Assembly: GCA_012295275.1 (NCBI GenBank) | Contig: CM022675.1 | Span: 8,565,193 to 8,629,192, forward strand | Length of the DNA: 64,000 nt | Direction: 5' to 3' | DNA from: Chrysomallon squamiferum | Taxonomy: Eukaryota; Mollusca; Gastropoda; Neomphalida; Peltospiridae | Made by a program: the position numbers and the translations under genes | In this document: one piece after another, positions 51,440-63,765 of the stretch | Position numbering within the stretch: the first letter of the stretch is position 1 | Layout: every line of letters begins with the position of its first letter | Notes under the pieces: generated by a model | What the model saw: only the letters and a program-made list of their open reading frames with translations | The model's database searches: none | Told to the model about the DNA's origin: nothing

Positions 51440-51530
51440 ACATATTGTGACTGTCCTTAGATTTGAACCCACGATCTGGCCGTCTTAAGCTAGATGATTT
51501 GACCACTGACCAGCTGAGCTGGGTAGTTTT
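51440..51530 (-). mobile_element. tRNA-derived SINE or tRNA pseudogene
   Basis: On the minus strand AGCTCAGCTGGTCAGTGG matches a tRNA A-box/D-arm, CTTAAGA resembles an anticodon loop, and GTGGGTTCAAATC is a B-box/T-loop with correct order and spacing. The T stem and acceptor stem do not pair, so it is not an intact tRNA. Confidence 0.55.
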
Positions 51531-51947
51531 GTTTTATTATTATTATTATTACTACTATTGGTCATTCAGTATTTACTTTTTACCTTTTTCTAGTTGTGAA
51601 CTTTATTTTGGTAGTTAGTATTTAGTGCTTAGCAGGGTCAGATTTACACTTGGCATGAAAATTTGTAAATGACTTTATATAATTTTTTTTTTTTTTTTTT
51701 TTTTCACAAAATGGATGACTGCAGATTTAAAGAAATCCAGTGATGCTGTGAGACCTCAGTTAATCAGAAGGATAATCATCAGTAATGTATGAAAATGAAA
51801 CTGAACAGAAATGTTTGAAAGATCAGTTCTTTTTGGTTTTGTCACAAGCTACAGCAAATTGCTGAGGCTCAATAAGGAAAGAATAAGACTAAATTTAAAT
51901 TCTATGGCCCAAAATTGTGTAAAAGCTTGTCTGGCACATATTAATAG

Positions 51948-51984
<37 letters not shown>

Positions 51985-52579
51985 CAGCTGGATTGAACTT
52001 TTTATTTTTAAAGACTGAAAGTTACAAGAAGTTGGAAGATCTTTTTTAGACAAATATTGATATAGAATAAAAAATACTGAATCAGTTGTACTGAAATTTT
52101 AAAAGGTTCCCAAAATACAGCAAAAACTGGTCAAATACAAGAAAATTCTTTTCAGATAACTACAGTGGAGGATTAAATTTACTGGAAGCCCTATTTGTTA
52201 TATATGATACAGAGTTTTGGTCCAGAGTTATGGGAAATAACAAAGCTGTAACTAGTTTGCTTTCTGTCACAGTCTGATCCTGCTGTGTTTTGTTGTATTT
52301 TAAATTTAATCTATTATGCCTTTGTTTTGTTGTAGATTATCATATTTGTTTTTGCTCTTTTACGAGTCTGTGATTTCTTTGTAAAACTTATCTTTGTTGT
52401 ATCTACCTGTGTGTGTATACATGTGTTTAATGTATATGTTATTACCTCACTGACAGGTATATACTGCTTTTATTCCACATAATTACTATACTAAACATAT
52501 ATATATTTAATATACATATACATAAGAATATTCTTGATGTTAACTGTGAATGAACTTCTATGTAGCTCAACCTAAAACT

Positions 52580-52620
52580 CTAATAATATTTATTTATTTA
52601 TTTATTTATTATTATTATTA

Positions 52621-52672
<52 letters not shown>
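52580..52672 (+). repeat. (TTAT)n(ATT)n microsatellite
   Basis: About 90 bp of TTAT then ATT units. Confidence 0.95.
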
Positions 52673-52673
<1 letters not shown>

Positions 52674-53119
52674 ATGATATATTCTTTGCAGAAAAAAAAG
52701 AAGGGCTGCTTATATTTGTTTTGTTTCAGCCATTTTCATTTAAAAAAAAATATATATATATATTTTTTTTTTTTATGAATTACCATTTAAGAAGTCACAT
52801 CATTTAAATATATATGTTAGTTATTATCGTTACACAGTTTAAAAGTTTATTTATATATATATATATATATATATTCTTTATTCTTACCTGTAACGATCTG
52901 CTTTACTTTTCTGAGTCTTAAAATTCCCTCCATTTTTTGTTGGTTATATGCCATTTTTATTTATTTATTTATTTATTTATCTATCTATCTACTCTGTATT
53001 ATTTTTAAGTTAGATTTCTTTTTTGTTTTTGTTGTGAAAGTCTGCTGGTAAAATATCCATAATATATTGCAGTTTTATTGTTATTTTGTTGTTAGTATTC
53101 ATAACCCTTTGGCTATGAA

Positions 53120-53660
53120 CAGTAATTGTTTTAAAGATATCCTGGTTACAACAAAAATAACTTGTTTCTACAGTTAATTACAAGTAAAATAATTGGGTTA
53201 TACAAGAAGTTTGAGGGAAAAACAGTGTTATGTTGGTGGTTATAGTTAAATAATTGGGTTATTTAAGCAGATGTAGTAAAAAAAAAATAATTGGATTATG
53301 CAAGTAGTAAAATAAATAACTGAGTTATGTAAGCAGTCATAGTAAAATAACAGTTAAAGAGTTACAAAAAATAACTGGGTTATTTCAGCATTTAATTATC
53401 TTGTTTTCTGAAGTTATGTGCTTGCATATTTGTGCCTGTTAATAACAGCAAATAACTTGGTTACATGCATACAGGATTGGCATTATCATAACTTGCTTAT
53501 GCAGGCAGTAAAGTAACTTGGTTATGTTTTCAGTTATTAACGGCAAAGTAACTTCGTTATGTTTTTATTTATAACAGTAAAGTACTTAGTTATGTTGATA
53601 TTAGTTATTAACGAGAAAGTAGCTTAATTATCAATTAAAGGCAGTTACAGCCTGTGAGAT
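53120..53660 (+). repeat. Degenerate minisatellite, about 40-50-bp unit
   Basis: A unit containing AGTAAAATAACTxGGTTATG and GCAGTTAT-like parts recurs about a dozen times with heavy divergence. A weak continuation is seen at 53755-53840. Confidence 0.65.
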
Positions 53661-54269
53661 ATTTTCTTTGTACCAGGGGATTATTAAAAATCATTCATTT
53701 TAAAATGTATGTCATAGGTACACACTAACAGTAAAATTGTCATACTCTGGGAGTTTCTAACAATAATTTGGTTATTCAGATAATTATAAGGAGAAAATTA
53801 TTTATTTTCTAGGCGGTTATAACATTAAAGCCATTTCATTATCTGGATAGACAAAAGTGTAAATTTAGTGTAGGGGTATTCACAAAATGATAGGGCTTTT
53901 GCTTCTTTTTTTTTTTTAAGAGAATATTCATTTTGTTTCAAAATGGGAATTTGCAGTGATGTAATATTTTCAGGTAGCCAAAGGTATTAATGTTACCAAA
54001 AATTACATTTTCTGTTGCACTTTTCATAATACATCTAGTTTCATGTGAATAAGATTTAACATAGAAAATATTTTAGAGAAACCTTCCTCTCACAGAAAAA
54101 AAAAAAAAAAAAAATTGTTATATGATACACTGCCTGCTTTGAATGTGGTTTAAAAGTTTAAAATTCCTGAATTTAAAATATTATTTAATTATTTATTTAC
54201 TTTATTTTATTTTTTTTCTCGGTTTGTATACTTGCAGCAAACATGACATTTGTTACTTGTAGCTAGTAG

Positions 54270-54665
54270 AATGTGTGATCTTAGTTTTAATTAGTAATTT
54301 AATATTTAGCATAATTGATTCATAGTGATTAATATTTGCTATAGTTAAATAATAGTTGATTAACATACGCGATAGTTAAATAATAGCCGATTCATATTTA
54401 ACATAACTGATTCATAGTGATTAATATTTGCAATAGTTAAATAATAGTTTATTAATATTTAGAATAATTGATTCATAGTGATTATTTTCAATAGTTCAAT
54501 AACAGCTGATTAATAGAGTAACTGATTCATAGTGATTAATATTTGCGACAGTTAAATAATAGTGATTAATATTTATAGAAACTGATTAATGGTGATTAAT
54601 ATTTAGAATAAATAATTACTAATATTTAGAATAAATAATTATTAATTAATATTTAGAATAAATTA
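54270..54665 (+). repeat. Degenerate tandem repeat, about 60-65-bp unit
   Basis: TGATTCATAGTGATTAATAT, then TTGCxATAGTTAAATAATAG, then TGATTAATATTTAGxATAA recur in order about six times, shortening toward the end. Confidence 0.75.
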
Positions 54666-54669
54666 AAAG

Positions 54670-55886
54670 TAATAATTTTTTTTTAATGCAATTTAGATGG
54701 AATTATTAAAGAAAATTATTATTAGAATCTTTTTAATTGCGCTTCTGGTTTGACTAGTCATCATTTCATGTTGTTAACTTTGAACTGAAAATTTACTCTT
54801 CACTTGACAATTTAGAAACAGCTAGCAGCATTTTAACCACAGAGAAAATGTCCAAATACCAGCTTCTTAACCACAGTTCTTAGTTAGCTCACGGTTGTTA
54901 CATGGTCACCCTACAAACCAGTGAACCCAATCTGCAGCTCAACCCAACTATGACTATAATTTTATTTTTGAGCAAAAGAAAACTTTATTGCCTCGTTTTG
55001 ACAAAACTTGCCTTCAGATTTACACATTAACCATGGGAAAGAAATAAATTAAAAAAAAAAAAAATTCAAAATAGATTAAAATTCAAAATAGCAGTATGAA
55101 TATTTAACTGTCATTTAAAAAAAATCTAGTTCATTAAAAAATGTTGAATAAAATATAAATTTTAGAAGGGTAACTTGAATATTTAAAATAACATTAATTG
55201 TTATCTATTTATTAATCATTTTAGGCCAGTTTGCTTGAAAATGGGAATAAGTTTAAAGAAAAAAATATATTTAATATAATCTAAAAGAAAATATATATAT
55301 TAAATAATCTGTACAAGCTAGTTTCCTCAAAATTGTAAAATTCAAAATGCTGATAATGGGAGATTCGCATGTTAATATACAATATACCATTTCATGGAAA
55401 TTCTTTGAAAGGATATTAATCAAATAAAACATAAACGTAAAAATGTTAATTTGTATGTTTAAAATACTATTAACACAGGATTTATATTTATTAACTTACA
55501 GTATTCTCTTATTTTAAGCCACTTCCCTTGAAAACTTTACAAAATATAAACTTAAAAATGCTTTACCCTGCTTTAGTGTATTTAAAACATGCTGCTAACA
55601 AAAGGCTTGTGCATTGATCTGTGTCATTTAAAACTAATTTTCTTGTCACTGTGTTAATAATAGCCAGGAAATACTTGCATTATACCAAATCTGTAGTTCA
55701 TTAGACTTGTATGATTGTGGAGAAAGGGCAGGAGTTGTTGAAGCTTTAAAGCACTTCGGCTGCAAATACCTTGATGTCACTTCAGTCGGGTTGATACTTG
55801 GTTCATAATATAAATATAATTTGAGCAGTTCTGGAAATGATCAAATGGGATTAGGGTTAGAGATTAGTGCTTTCAGAAAGTTTAAC

Positions 55887-55927
<41 letters not shown>

Positions 55928-56400
55928 AATAATAGCAAAAATATAACTAATAAATATATGGATTATTTGAAACTAAAATTTGTATACATATAACGTTGAT
56001 AAACAAATTATTTAAATTAAAAAGGAACTAAAAGTTTAATAATAATAATAAACTTATATATAAATAAAAATAAATTTTAAAAGGAACAGAAGTACTTCAT
56101 ATTAATCCTCAAGTGTGAAATTTCTGAAATCTAACACCCTCTACCCATTGTGATTCTGGAACCGTCTCTGATAGTCACACATAATTCATTAAACATTGTA
56201 AAATACCATTAGTGTATAACTCCATGTTGTCTAGTTCTTTTTACAATCAGGCTGTCAGGTAATATTGGTAAATATTTTGACATTTGTATTGGAACTGCAA
56301 CCATGGTTGGTGTTTGAGGTGAAGTAATAATATGGTTGATGATGATGATGATGTCTGTAATGTTTGATGAACAGTATTGATAATGCTAGAAATGTGCAAT
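54670..56400 (+). other. AT-rich stretch, no gene recognised
   Basis: Unique AT-rich sequence with one (AAT)n array at 55889-55932. It ends at the AATAAA at 56398-56403, which is followed by a GT-rich element, consistent with a distal poly(A) site of the tetraspanin. Confidence 0.4.
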
Positions 56401-57844
56401 AAATATCTTGTTTATTCTTGTTTCATCTTTGTTGTCTTTTCTTTTCTTTTTTAATTTTTATTTTGTTGTTGTTGTTAAATCGTAATAGACAAACCAATTA
56501 TACACAAAGTTAATACTGGTAGTTTTGAAGAGAACAAAAATGAAAATAAATCTATATATAATTAACTTTGGATTGTATGTTAAAATTTCCAGCAACATTT
56601 ATTAGAAATTTGTTGACCCAAACAAATCCTTATCTGTATACAAAAGGGTCGAAACCTAGCACTTAAAGAATGTTAAAAATAGCTAATATAAATTTATTTA
56701 ATTCTTTATTTTTTAAATTTATTATTATTATTATTATTATTTCTTTGTAATTCTTTGACGTTGAGTATCTTGTAAAATGATTAATTCTACAAGAATGATT
56801 TTAAAAATAGCTAATATAAATTTAGTTTTATTTATTGTTTTTATTTATTTACTTTTTAGTTCATTTTTACTTATTATAAGTTTATTATTTTATTTATTTA
56901 TTTATTTATTTATTTTAATTTTTATTTTATTTTATATTTTAATTTATTTTATTTTATTTATTTATTTATTTATTTTGTGTGTGTAGGGGGTATGCAAGTG
57001 TTTGGCCAAGTCTAGGGCGCAAAAGCGGTTGACACCGACCCAGATTACACTGTTGTCCGATTTTAATAAAGTTGTTCATATAACAGAATAATATAAACAT
57101 ATTTTAAAAACAATTGTCGTTTTAATTTTATTTATTTTTTACATGACTGCCAGATACTAGCGAAATAACAACTGGAAATTTCATAGTTTTTAAAACCATT
57201 TATTCGTATTAGTTTATAAAAATAAATAAATAAATAAATATAAAACAAAAATAAACCGAAAAGCCTAAAATGTTATTCGATCTGTTTGTAATGTAGTACC
57301 GTATAAATTATTTCTTACAAATACTGTGACCTTGTATAATTTCTGTCGGCACGTGATCTAAAAAAAAAAAAAAAAAACGACGGCGTGCCATTTATATGTC
57401 ATCTGTGATAAATTACTTGTAAAATAACCTGTGCATTTGTTATAGCACGTTAATGAGAATAAAGACTTGCGAGGCGGAATCCGAGAGACAGTGGTGCCAG
57501 TCACCGCTAGAATACTATGACCAATTGATATCGCTGTCCAAAGAATTTCACCACTTTACAAAATTTGTATTTGTATTGCATAACGGTCGAAATAAGTTTA
57601 ATATTAAATTTGTATATAGATGTACATAATTAATATTCATTTTATTTGTATTTCATAACGGCCCAAATAAGTTTAATATTAGATCTGTATAGAGATCTAC
57701 GTAATTAATATTCATATCTGTTACGCCTACCATAATATGCTAAAATTAATTGTTGATAAATAACCTTTATTCCTTTTACATTGATCTTAGAGCATATAAA
57801 ATTACAACGCATATTCTGTCCAGATGGCCATTAAAATCATTTTT

Positions 57845-57970
57845 GCATTTCCCTGTTTTTTTTACTGTGATCATTCTATTGGGCCACATCTGCCCTCAGC
57901 AAATTCAACCCTTAACATCGCTAGTACGAAGCCCTAAGGTCTTAACCGTTCTGACGGTCATGAAAGATCG
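57845..57970 (-). mobile_element. tRNA-derived SINE fragment
   Basis: Minus strand: CCGTCAGAACGGTTAAGACC resembles an A box, GGGCTTCGTACTAG a tRNA anticodon arm, and TTAAGGGTTGAATTTG a damaged B box, in the right order. It is followed by GCTGAGGGCAGATGTGGCCC and an A-rich run (AAAAAAAAC). Confidence 0.45.
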
Positions 57971-58287
57971 TATAATCTAACGTTTAATAATAATAAGAAG
58001 AACAATAATAAAAAAGAAGAAGAAGAAGAATGAATGAATGAATGATTCAAATGATTTGACGAATTAATTATTGACAAGTTTTGTATATATACATGTATCC
58101 GTCTGCCATATATAAGATACACAATAAATAAATATTAAAATGTTTTTAAGATAACTGTTCACATCAGCATATACTTTCTTTAACAAGATGCGAATAAAAC
58201 AATTAATATCTTGAATTGTACAGCGAAGAAATTATCATGCCGTTTTTAACAGAAAATAATTACTACTAATTGTAGACACACCATCGT

Positions 58288-58295
<8 letters not shown>

Positions 58296-58345
<50 letters not shown>
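58296..58345 (+). repeat. (GA)n microsatellite
   Basis: About 48 bp of uninterrupted GA. Confidence 0.95.
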
Positions 58346-58348
<3 letters not shown>

Positions 58349-58641
58349 AAGTAAATTAAGGACAATAATTGCCGCTAAATATTATAAGCTGTCAGCAGTA
58401 GTTAAATAAGTAAATGAATAAATAAAAAAAATTCAGGCATTTTAGCAATGCAGTATATAAATTAAAACTATATCGCCTGAACTTTCTAAAAGCGATAGTT
58501 CTGCCTGTATTATCTGTATTAAATGATCGAATTAATATTAGCATGCTATTATTATTATTGTTGTTGTTGTTGTTGTTGTACAAGCTGAGACTGAGTACCA
58601 TAAATCACGGGATCACCAAATCGCCCGAAGCATCGATTCAA

Positions 58642-58876
58642 CCAATGAAAATGCAGCTTTTTTCGCGCTAGTTAAAAGCGACATGACGTTTTTGCTGCTC
58701 GATCAAAACAAAAATGTAAGTTATTTTTTGTTATTTACCAATAATTTAGATAAATCATTTCAGGTCCTTCACAGTAATAAATTACTTCTAAAAACAAAAA
58801 CAGTCTCACATTTTGATGACAACTGGACATTTTCAACTATTAAACTAAAATGACTGCTTAGAAAAAAGGCGGGAAA
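58642..58876. promoter_or_regulatory. Possible E2F-type promoter with a CCAAT box
   Basis: CCAAT (58642-58646), TTTCGCGC (58661-58668) and GGCGGGAAA (58868-58876). The latter two match E2F consensus (TTTSSCGC in either orientation). The patch is CpG-bearing within AT-rich sequence and is followed by a possible small first exon at 58683. Confidence 0.35.
58683..58715 (+). CDS. Possible small first coding exon of an unidentified gene
   Basis: ATG plus ten codons (MTFLLLDQNKN) end exactly at a consensus donor AAT|GTAAGT, 15 bases downstream of an E2F-like site. Very short, so chance is a real alternative. No partner exon is identified in the remaining 5 kb except possibly the open frame at the right edge, whose phase does not join directly. 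Confidence 0.2.
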
Positions 58877-58979
58877 TTTCTCATGTCGCTTTAGTTCTGA
58901 ATAAAGGTCTTTGACCATCTTGTCGTCGCAGATATCAAGATGGTGTCCAAGCATTTAAAAATGAATGAATAAGTAAATA

Positions 58980-59455
58980 AATAATATAATATAATAATAA
59001 AGCTAATGAAAAAAAATAGTGGTAGTTCAAGACTGCAGTTAAATGCATTTTCTGAACATAAATTAATATTTTTTTATTGGAAAATATGATGAAAATAATA
59101 ATTTAAAAAAAGCTGTTTCAGGATGCGAAAGTAAACTTTCATTCTCTTAACTCAAAATACAAATAAGTTTCATAAGTGCAAAAACGCCTGGAAGACTGAT
59201 TCTTCAATTTTGTGAGTTTTGTTGAGATTGGATTTGAACTAAGTACTTACCAGTCTAAGTGTATAATGTATATATTTATAAATGAATAAAAGGTTGAAGT
59301 GAATTCAGATAGTGCAAGTATTTCTTTTATTTCATTAATTTACATTAAAAAGTTAATAAGAAACTCATGAATGATGTACATTTTGGTAAATGTCCTGTAA
59401 TTGATAGGTAACAGAAAATAATAATAATAAGAAGAAGAAGAAGAAGAAGAAGAAT

Positions 59456-59494
<39 letters not shown>

Positions 59495-60300
59495 TACTGT
59501 AATAATGAATCAATGAAATAATTCTAATATAATATAATTACAACAATTAAAGAATAATGATGATGATGTTGACAGTAATAACAACAACAACCAAAATAAC
59601 TAAATATAAATAATTACACTGAATAACTATAATAAATAATAACAAATTGTGAAGAAAAAAAAAAAGATAAAAGATTATAATAATACAAAATAAAAACAAT
59701 TTAACAATACATTTAATTTTAAAATTCTAACTTATAAATAAAGTTTTCTTATTAAGGAAAGAGATAAACAAAACCTAAGCAGACACACTAAATTCATATT
59801 AAAATTTCATTTTATAAAATGAATAAACCTGACATACTTTTCAGGTAACCAGAAAGAATTATGAGTATATTTTTTTTAAATTTATTATTTTTTTTTTTTT
59901 TTTTCAAGAATGCAAAACCCATACACCATCTGCAGTTTAGTATTACCATAACAATGGCTGACCAGATCATATTATCTAAATGACAAGATCCAGTTATAGG
60001 AGATAAAACAGAATTAAGAAACAGAAACCAGTCCAGTCAGTGTTTGTTGGTAGGAATCTAGTATCCAATTTCATTCAGTTTCAAACTGAAGTAAAGGAAA
60101 GTCATTATTTTTCTTCTTCTTTTTTTTTTTCCTAAATATTTTCCAGACAGAACTGAAATGTACTCCCAAATTTGTTTCTATTTCAAGATAAACATGATAT
60201 ATCAATTCAAAATGTTCATAAACATATATATGATGTTTTTGTTATTTAAGAGTAATGCATTACATACATGCTTGAGTTTTATCTTTCTGTTTGTATTATA
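58980..60300. other. AT-rich, gene-free stretch
   Basis: Contains (GAA)n and (AAT)n at 59427-59494 and GAT/ACA triplet patches. A B-box-like GTTCAAATCC (minus strand near 59230) has no A box. No exon supported. Confidence 0.5.
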
Positions 60301-60504
60301 ACTATAGATTAAAGCAGGGTTATTACTGTTATATAATTGTTGTTATTGGTGTTGTCATTGTTACTACTATTATTACTGCTATTACTATTACTGTTATTCT
60401 GCTTTTTCTTATTATTGGGATTTTTGGGCTATTACTGTTGTTGTTGTTGTTGTTATTTTATTACTACTGCTACTATCTCAGTAACGTACTGCATGCTTGT
60501 AAAG

Positions 60505-60810
60505 AGAACTTCTTGCAACATGACCTGTATAATCAAGACATCTTGTAACACAACCTGTTCAGTGGCACACTCTACACACAGGATACCTTGTAAAATGACC
60601 CTGTGTAAACAGGACACCTTGTAACAGTTATAACTGGCATAACAGGGCAACTTCTAATATTACCTGCATATTCAGGATACCTTTGCAACATCACCTGTGT
60701 TAAGGGGACACCTTTTAACTTTACAACCTGCATATATGGGACAGTTGTAATATGATCATCTTTTTCCTCAGTGCCACTTGTAATATTACCTCCATTCTCA
60801 AAACAGCATG
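60505..60810 (+). repeat. Degenerate minisatellite, about 31-bp unit
   Basis: About nine to ten copies of a GGACACCTTGTAACATxACC unit with a TGTGTAAACA-like end, starting near 60509 and recurring at roughly 60538, 60584, 60614, 60648, 60678, 60708, 60740 and 60775. Plus- and minus-strand open frames over it are repeat-derived. Confidence 0.75.
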
Positions 60811-60969
60811 TGACATGATGATCTATACATACCTGGCATTTTGTGAAAAAAAAGTATCTTCTTGTTACATTGCTACATACATACATCTTTTTTTTTTTTT
60901 TTCTAAACCCAAACCAAAAAAAACAACAACAACAACAACAATACGACACTAAAATAAAGAAAAATTCCA

Positions 60970-61275
60970 AAATGGCGACAAAGGTGCATGTGTGGTGAAA
61001 CTAAATCAGAAGGACTTGGATGTCCCGCGAAACTAAATCAGCCCTCGCGACACACATCACTGACATCGGACAAATTTTCTCTGTTCTCCCCGTCCATTGT
61101 CTTTGGGACAAATTATGTCACTGTTGCGTGCACGAAGCCATTTTTCATGTCACTTCTTCCACATGCCCCCATTGTCGTCTTTGTCACAGAGATCACTCTT
61201 TTGTGAGGGAGATAAAGTTGTTTTTTGGCAAATGCTTGACGCAGACCTTTGAATTGGGTTACCGCTCACCTTGAA
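60970..61275. other. High-complexity GC-richer island, function unknown
   Basis: Non-repetitive sequence, clearly GC-richer than its surroundings, with several (C)ATTGT/ACAAA words (61095-61120, 61170-61190) of SOX type, including a facing pair ATTGTCTTTGGGACAAA. Overlapping open frames of 70-85 codons do not resemble a known protein and have no splice context. A conserved enhancer or an unrecognised exon are both possible. Confidence 0.35.
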
Positions 61276-61623
61276 TGAATAAAGTGTTGTTTTTTTACCT
61301 GCAGGAAGGTGTAATTGATTGGAAAGTTTGATTGGCTATTGATATGTCACCTTTCCGAATTTTTCACCCGGTGGTCAGATATGTGGATTGTTTGGGTGGT
61401 GGAGGGTTTGGAGGTGGGGGGTAGGGCTGGGTTCACGGTAATGTCACATAAATTTAAGGTGTTTTTAATCTGAGATGCAGATTGTTTGATTGGTACCTGT
61501 TTGAACTCTTTAAGTATTTAAAAAAATTTCTGGTATTTGTTTTCAATACTTTAATAAAAAAAAAAAAAAAATTGCATTTCAATGTGAATTGTTGTTGAAA
61601 TTTAATAACATTTTAATGTAAGT

Positions 61624-61905
61624 TATTAACAAATACAGTTAACTGTCAAAAATAATGTGTATGTATGCATGTATGTATGTATGTATGTATGTATGTATGT
61701 ATGTATGTATGTATGTATGTATGTTTGCATGTATGTATGTATGTCTGGGTGTATGTGTTTATATATATTTGTGCATATGTAAGCATATATATGTGTGTAT
61801 GCATGTATATGTATTAACAAATACAGTTAACTATCAAAAAAATAATGTATGTATGTATGTATGTATGTATGTATGTATGTATGTATATCTGTATGAATGT
61901 ATGTA
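61624..61905 (+). repeat. Tandem duplication (189 bp) carrying ATGT microsatellites
   Basis: AACAAATACAGTTAACTxTC followed by (ATGT)n occurs at about 61629 and again about 189 bp later. The ATGT array is longer in the first copy. Confidence 0.85.
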
Positions 61906-62629
61906 TATATATGTATGCATATATTGAAGTATATATCTACATTCATACAAGCATCAATAAATACACTATCCACCATCTAACAATGTTTTTGTACCGAAAT
62001 GACCGCACTAAATTTCATCTGCCCTGCATGTCTAATGTCAGATTTTTGTTCATACATCTTTCTCCAGACATCAAACGTATCAAAAACATCCTTGTTATCA
62101 TGTAACTGTTTATTTCACAGCTCTTTGAATAACTGACAAAGTAGAGCGAAACTTTATATCTAGATATAGTCAGGTATCACTCGCTCACCTGTGTGTCACT
62201 CAGGTAAGTTTGAATTTACATTGTTTAAATGTGTTAGAATGTTTCAGATTTTGTTATATATAATAGATAGGTAGCATACAGGTATAGATAATAGACTGAT
62301 ACGTAGATAGATAGATTATAGGTAAATAAAGATGATTATAGATAGATATGTTGATAACATAAATATATAAATAGAGAAAGAAAGAAAGAGAGAGAGATGG
62401 ATGGAAGGTAGGTAGGTACATAGGTAGACAGAACTGCTACTGTAGTTTTAATTGTTCTTTTTAAATAAATATACAGTATTTGATTTGCTGTAAAAATATA
62501 ATTAACTTCTGTAATGTGATTAGGAATATGTGTCCATCTATTTTTGTTTTTTCTCTGTCCTTATATTTTGATTCCATTTTTTATTTTTAATAATATGTAC
62601 AATTAAAAAATATTTACACACACCACTAC

Positions 62630-63765
62630 TATTTATACTATTACTTCAATTACTATTATTGTAACAGATACTGTTAATTCTAGTACAACTTCTAGTACAA
62701 CTTCTAGTACAACTACTATTGTTTTAGTACTAGTTAAACTACTACTACAGTTATAATGCTTTACTACTACTGCTACCACTTCTATTACTATTACAAAAAG
62801 TAGTTCTATTATAACAACTACTACTATTACAACACTAGTACTATTACAGCTACTACTATTTACAATAGCTAGCACTATTGCAGCAACTACTACTATTACA
62901 ACAGCTTGTACTATTGTTATATAGTTTGTATTATTCTGTTTCACTGCTACTGATGTTTCTACGCATCACTAAGTTCAAGTGTTAGTACTACTACTATTAT
63001 CATTACTTTACTATGTCTGCCATACCTACTATTACTAATAAAATCACTGCTTCCACTAGTACTACTTTTATTACCACTGCATTATTACTTTACTGTAACT
63101 ATTACTACTACTGTTATTACTAATTCATAATTAACAGACTATTTCTTCTGTATCTGGTATTACTGCTACTATATAACTACTAGAACCACTATTACTATAA
63201 CTACTATTACTAGTAATACATAATCACTAGAACCATTACTTCTATTATATCTATTACTACTATTTCTATCACTACTAGAAAAACTAATTCTACTATAATT
63301 GCTAATACTATTACTACATCCTTACTGGAACCTCTACTTCTACTATGTCTACTATTATTACTACTTCTGTCATTACTAGAAAAACTAATTCTACTGTAAC
63401 TGTTAATACTATTACTATATCACTACTAGAACAACTATTATTACTACTTTTATCATTACTAGAAAAACTAATTCTATTATAACTACTAAGACTATTACTA
63501 CATTCTTACTGGAACCTCTACTTCTACTGTGTCTACTATTATTACTACTTCTGTCATTACTAGAAAAACTAATTCTACTATAATTGCTAATACTATTACT
63601 ATATCACTACTAGAACAACTATTATTACTACTTTTATCATTACTAGAAAAACTAATTCTACTATAACTACTAACACTTTTACTACATCACTACTGAAACA
63701 ACTACTTCTACTGAATCTACTATTATCACTACTACTACGACCACCCCCATTAGTCTTACACATTA
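62630..63765 (+). repeat. ACT/ATT triplet-derived array with a higher-order repeat
   Basis: The first half is an imperfect (TAC)/(ATT) field. From about 63276 a higher-order structure emerges: TAGAAAAACTAATTCTA recurs at 63276, 63377, 63460, 63561 and 63644, alternating spacings of 101 and 83, so a 184-bp unit is repeated twice almost perfectly. Confidence 0.85.

Noticed and set aside
58769-58954. Minus-strand frame beginning MLGHHLDICDD
   Set aside because: Looks protein-like at its start but has no donor, degrades into AT-rich sequence and contains the E2F-like site; coding status unsupported.
60988-61274. Two overlapping plus-strand frames of 72 and 84 codons
   Set aside because: They compete in different frames over a GC-richer patch, neither with recognisable motifs.
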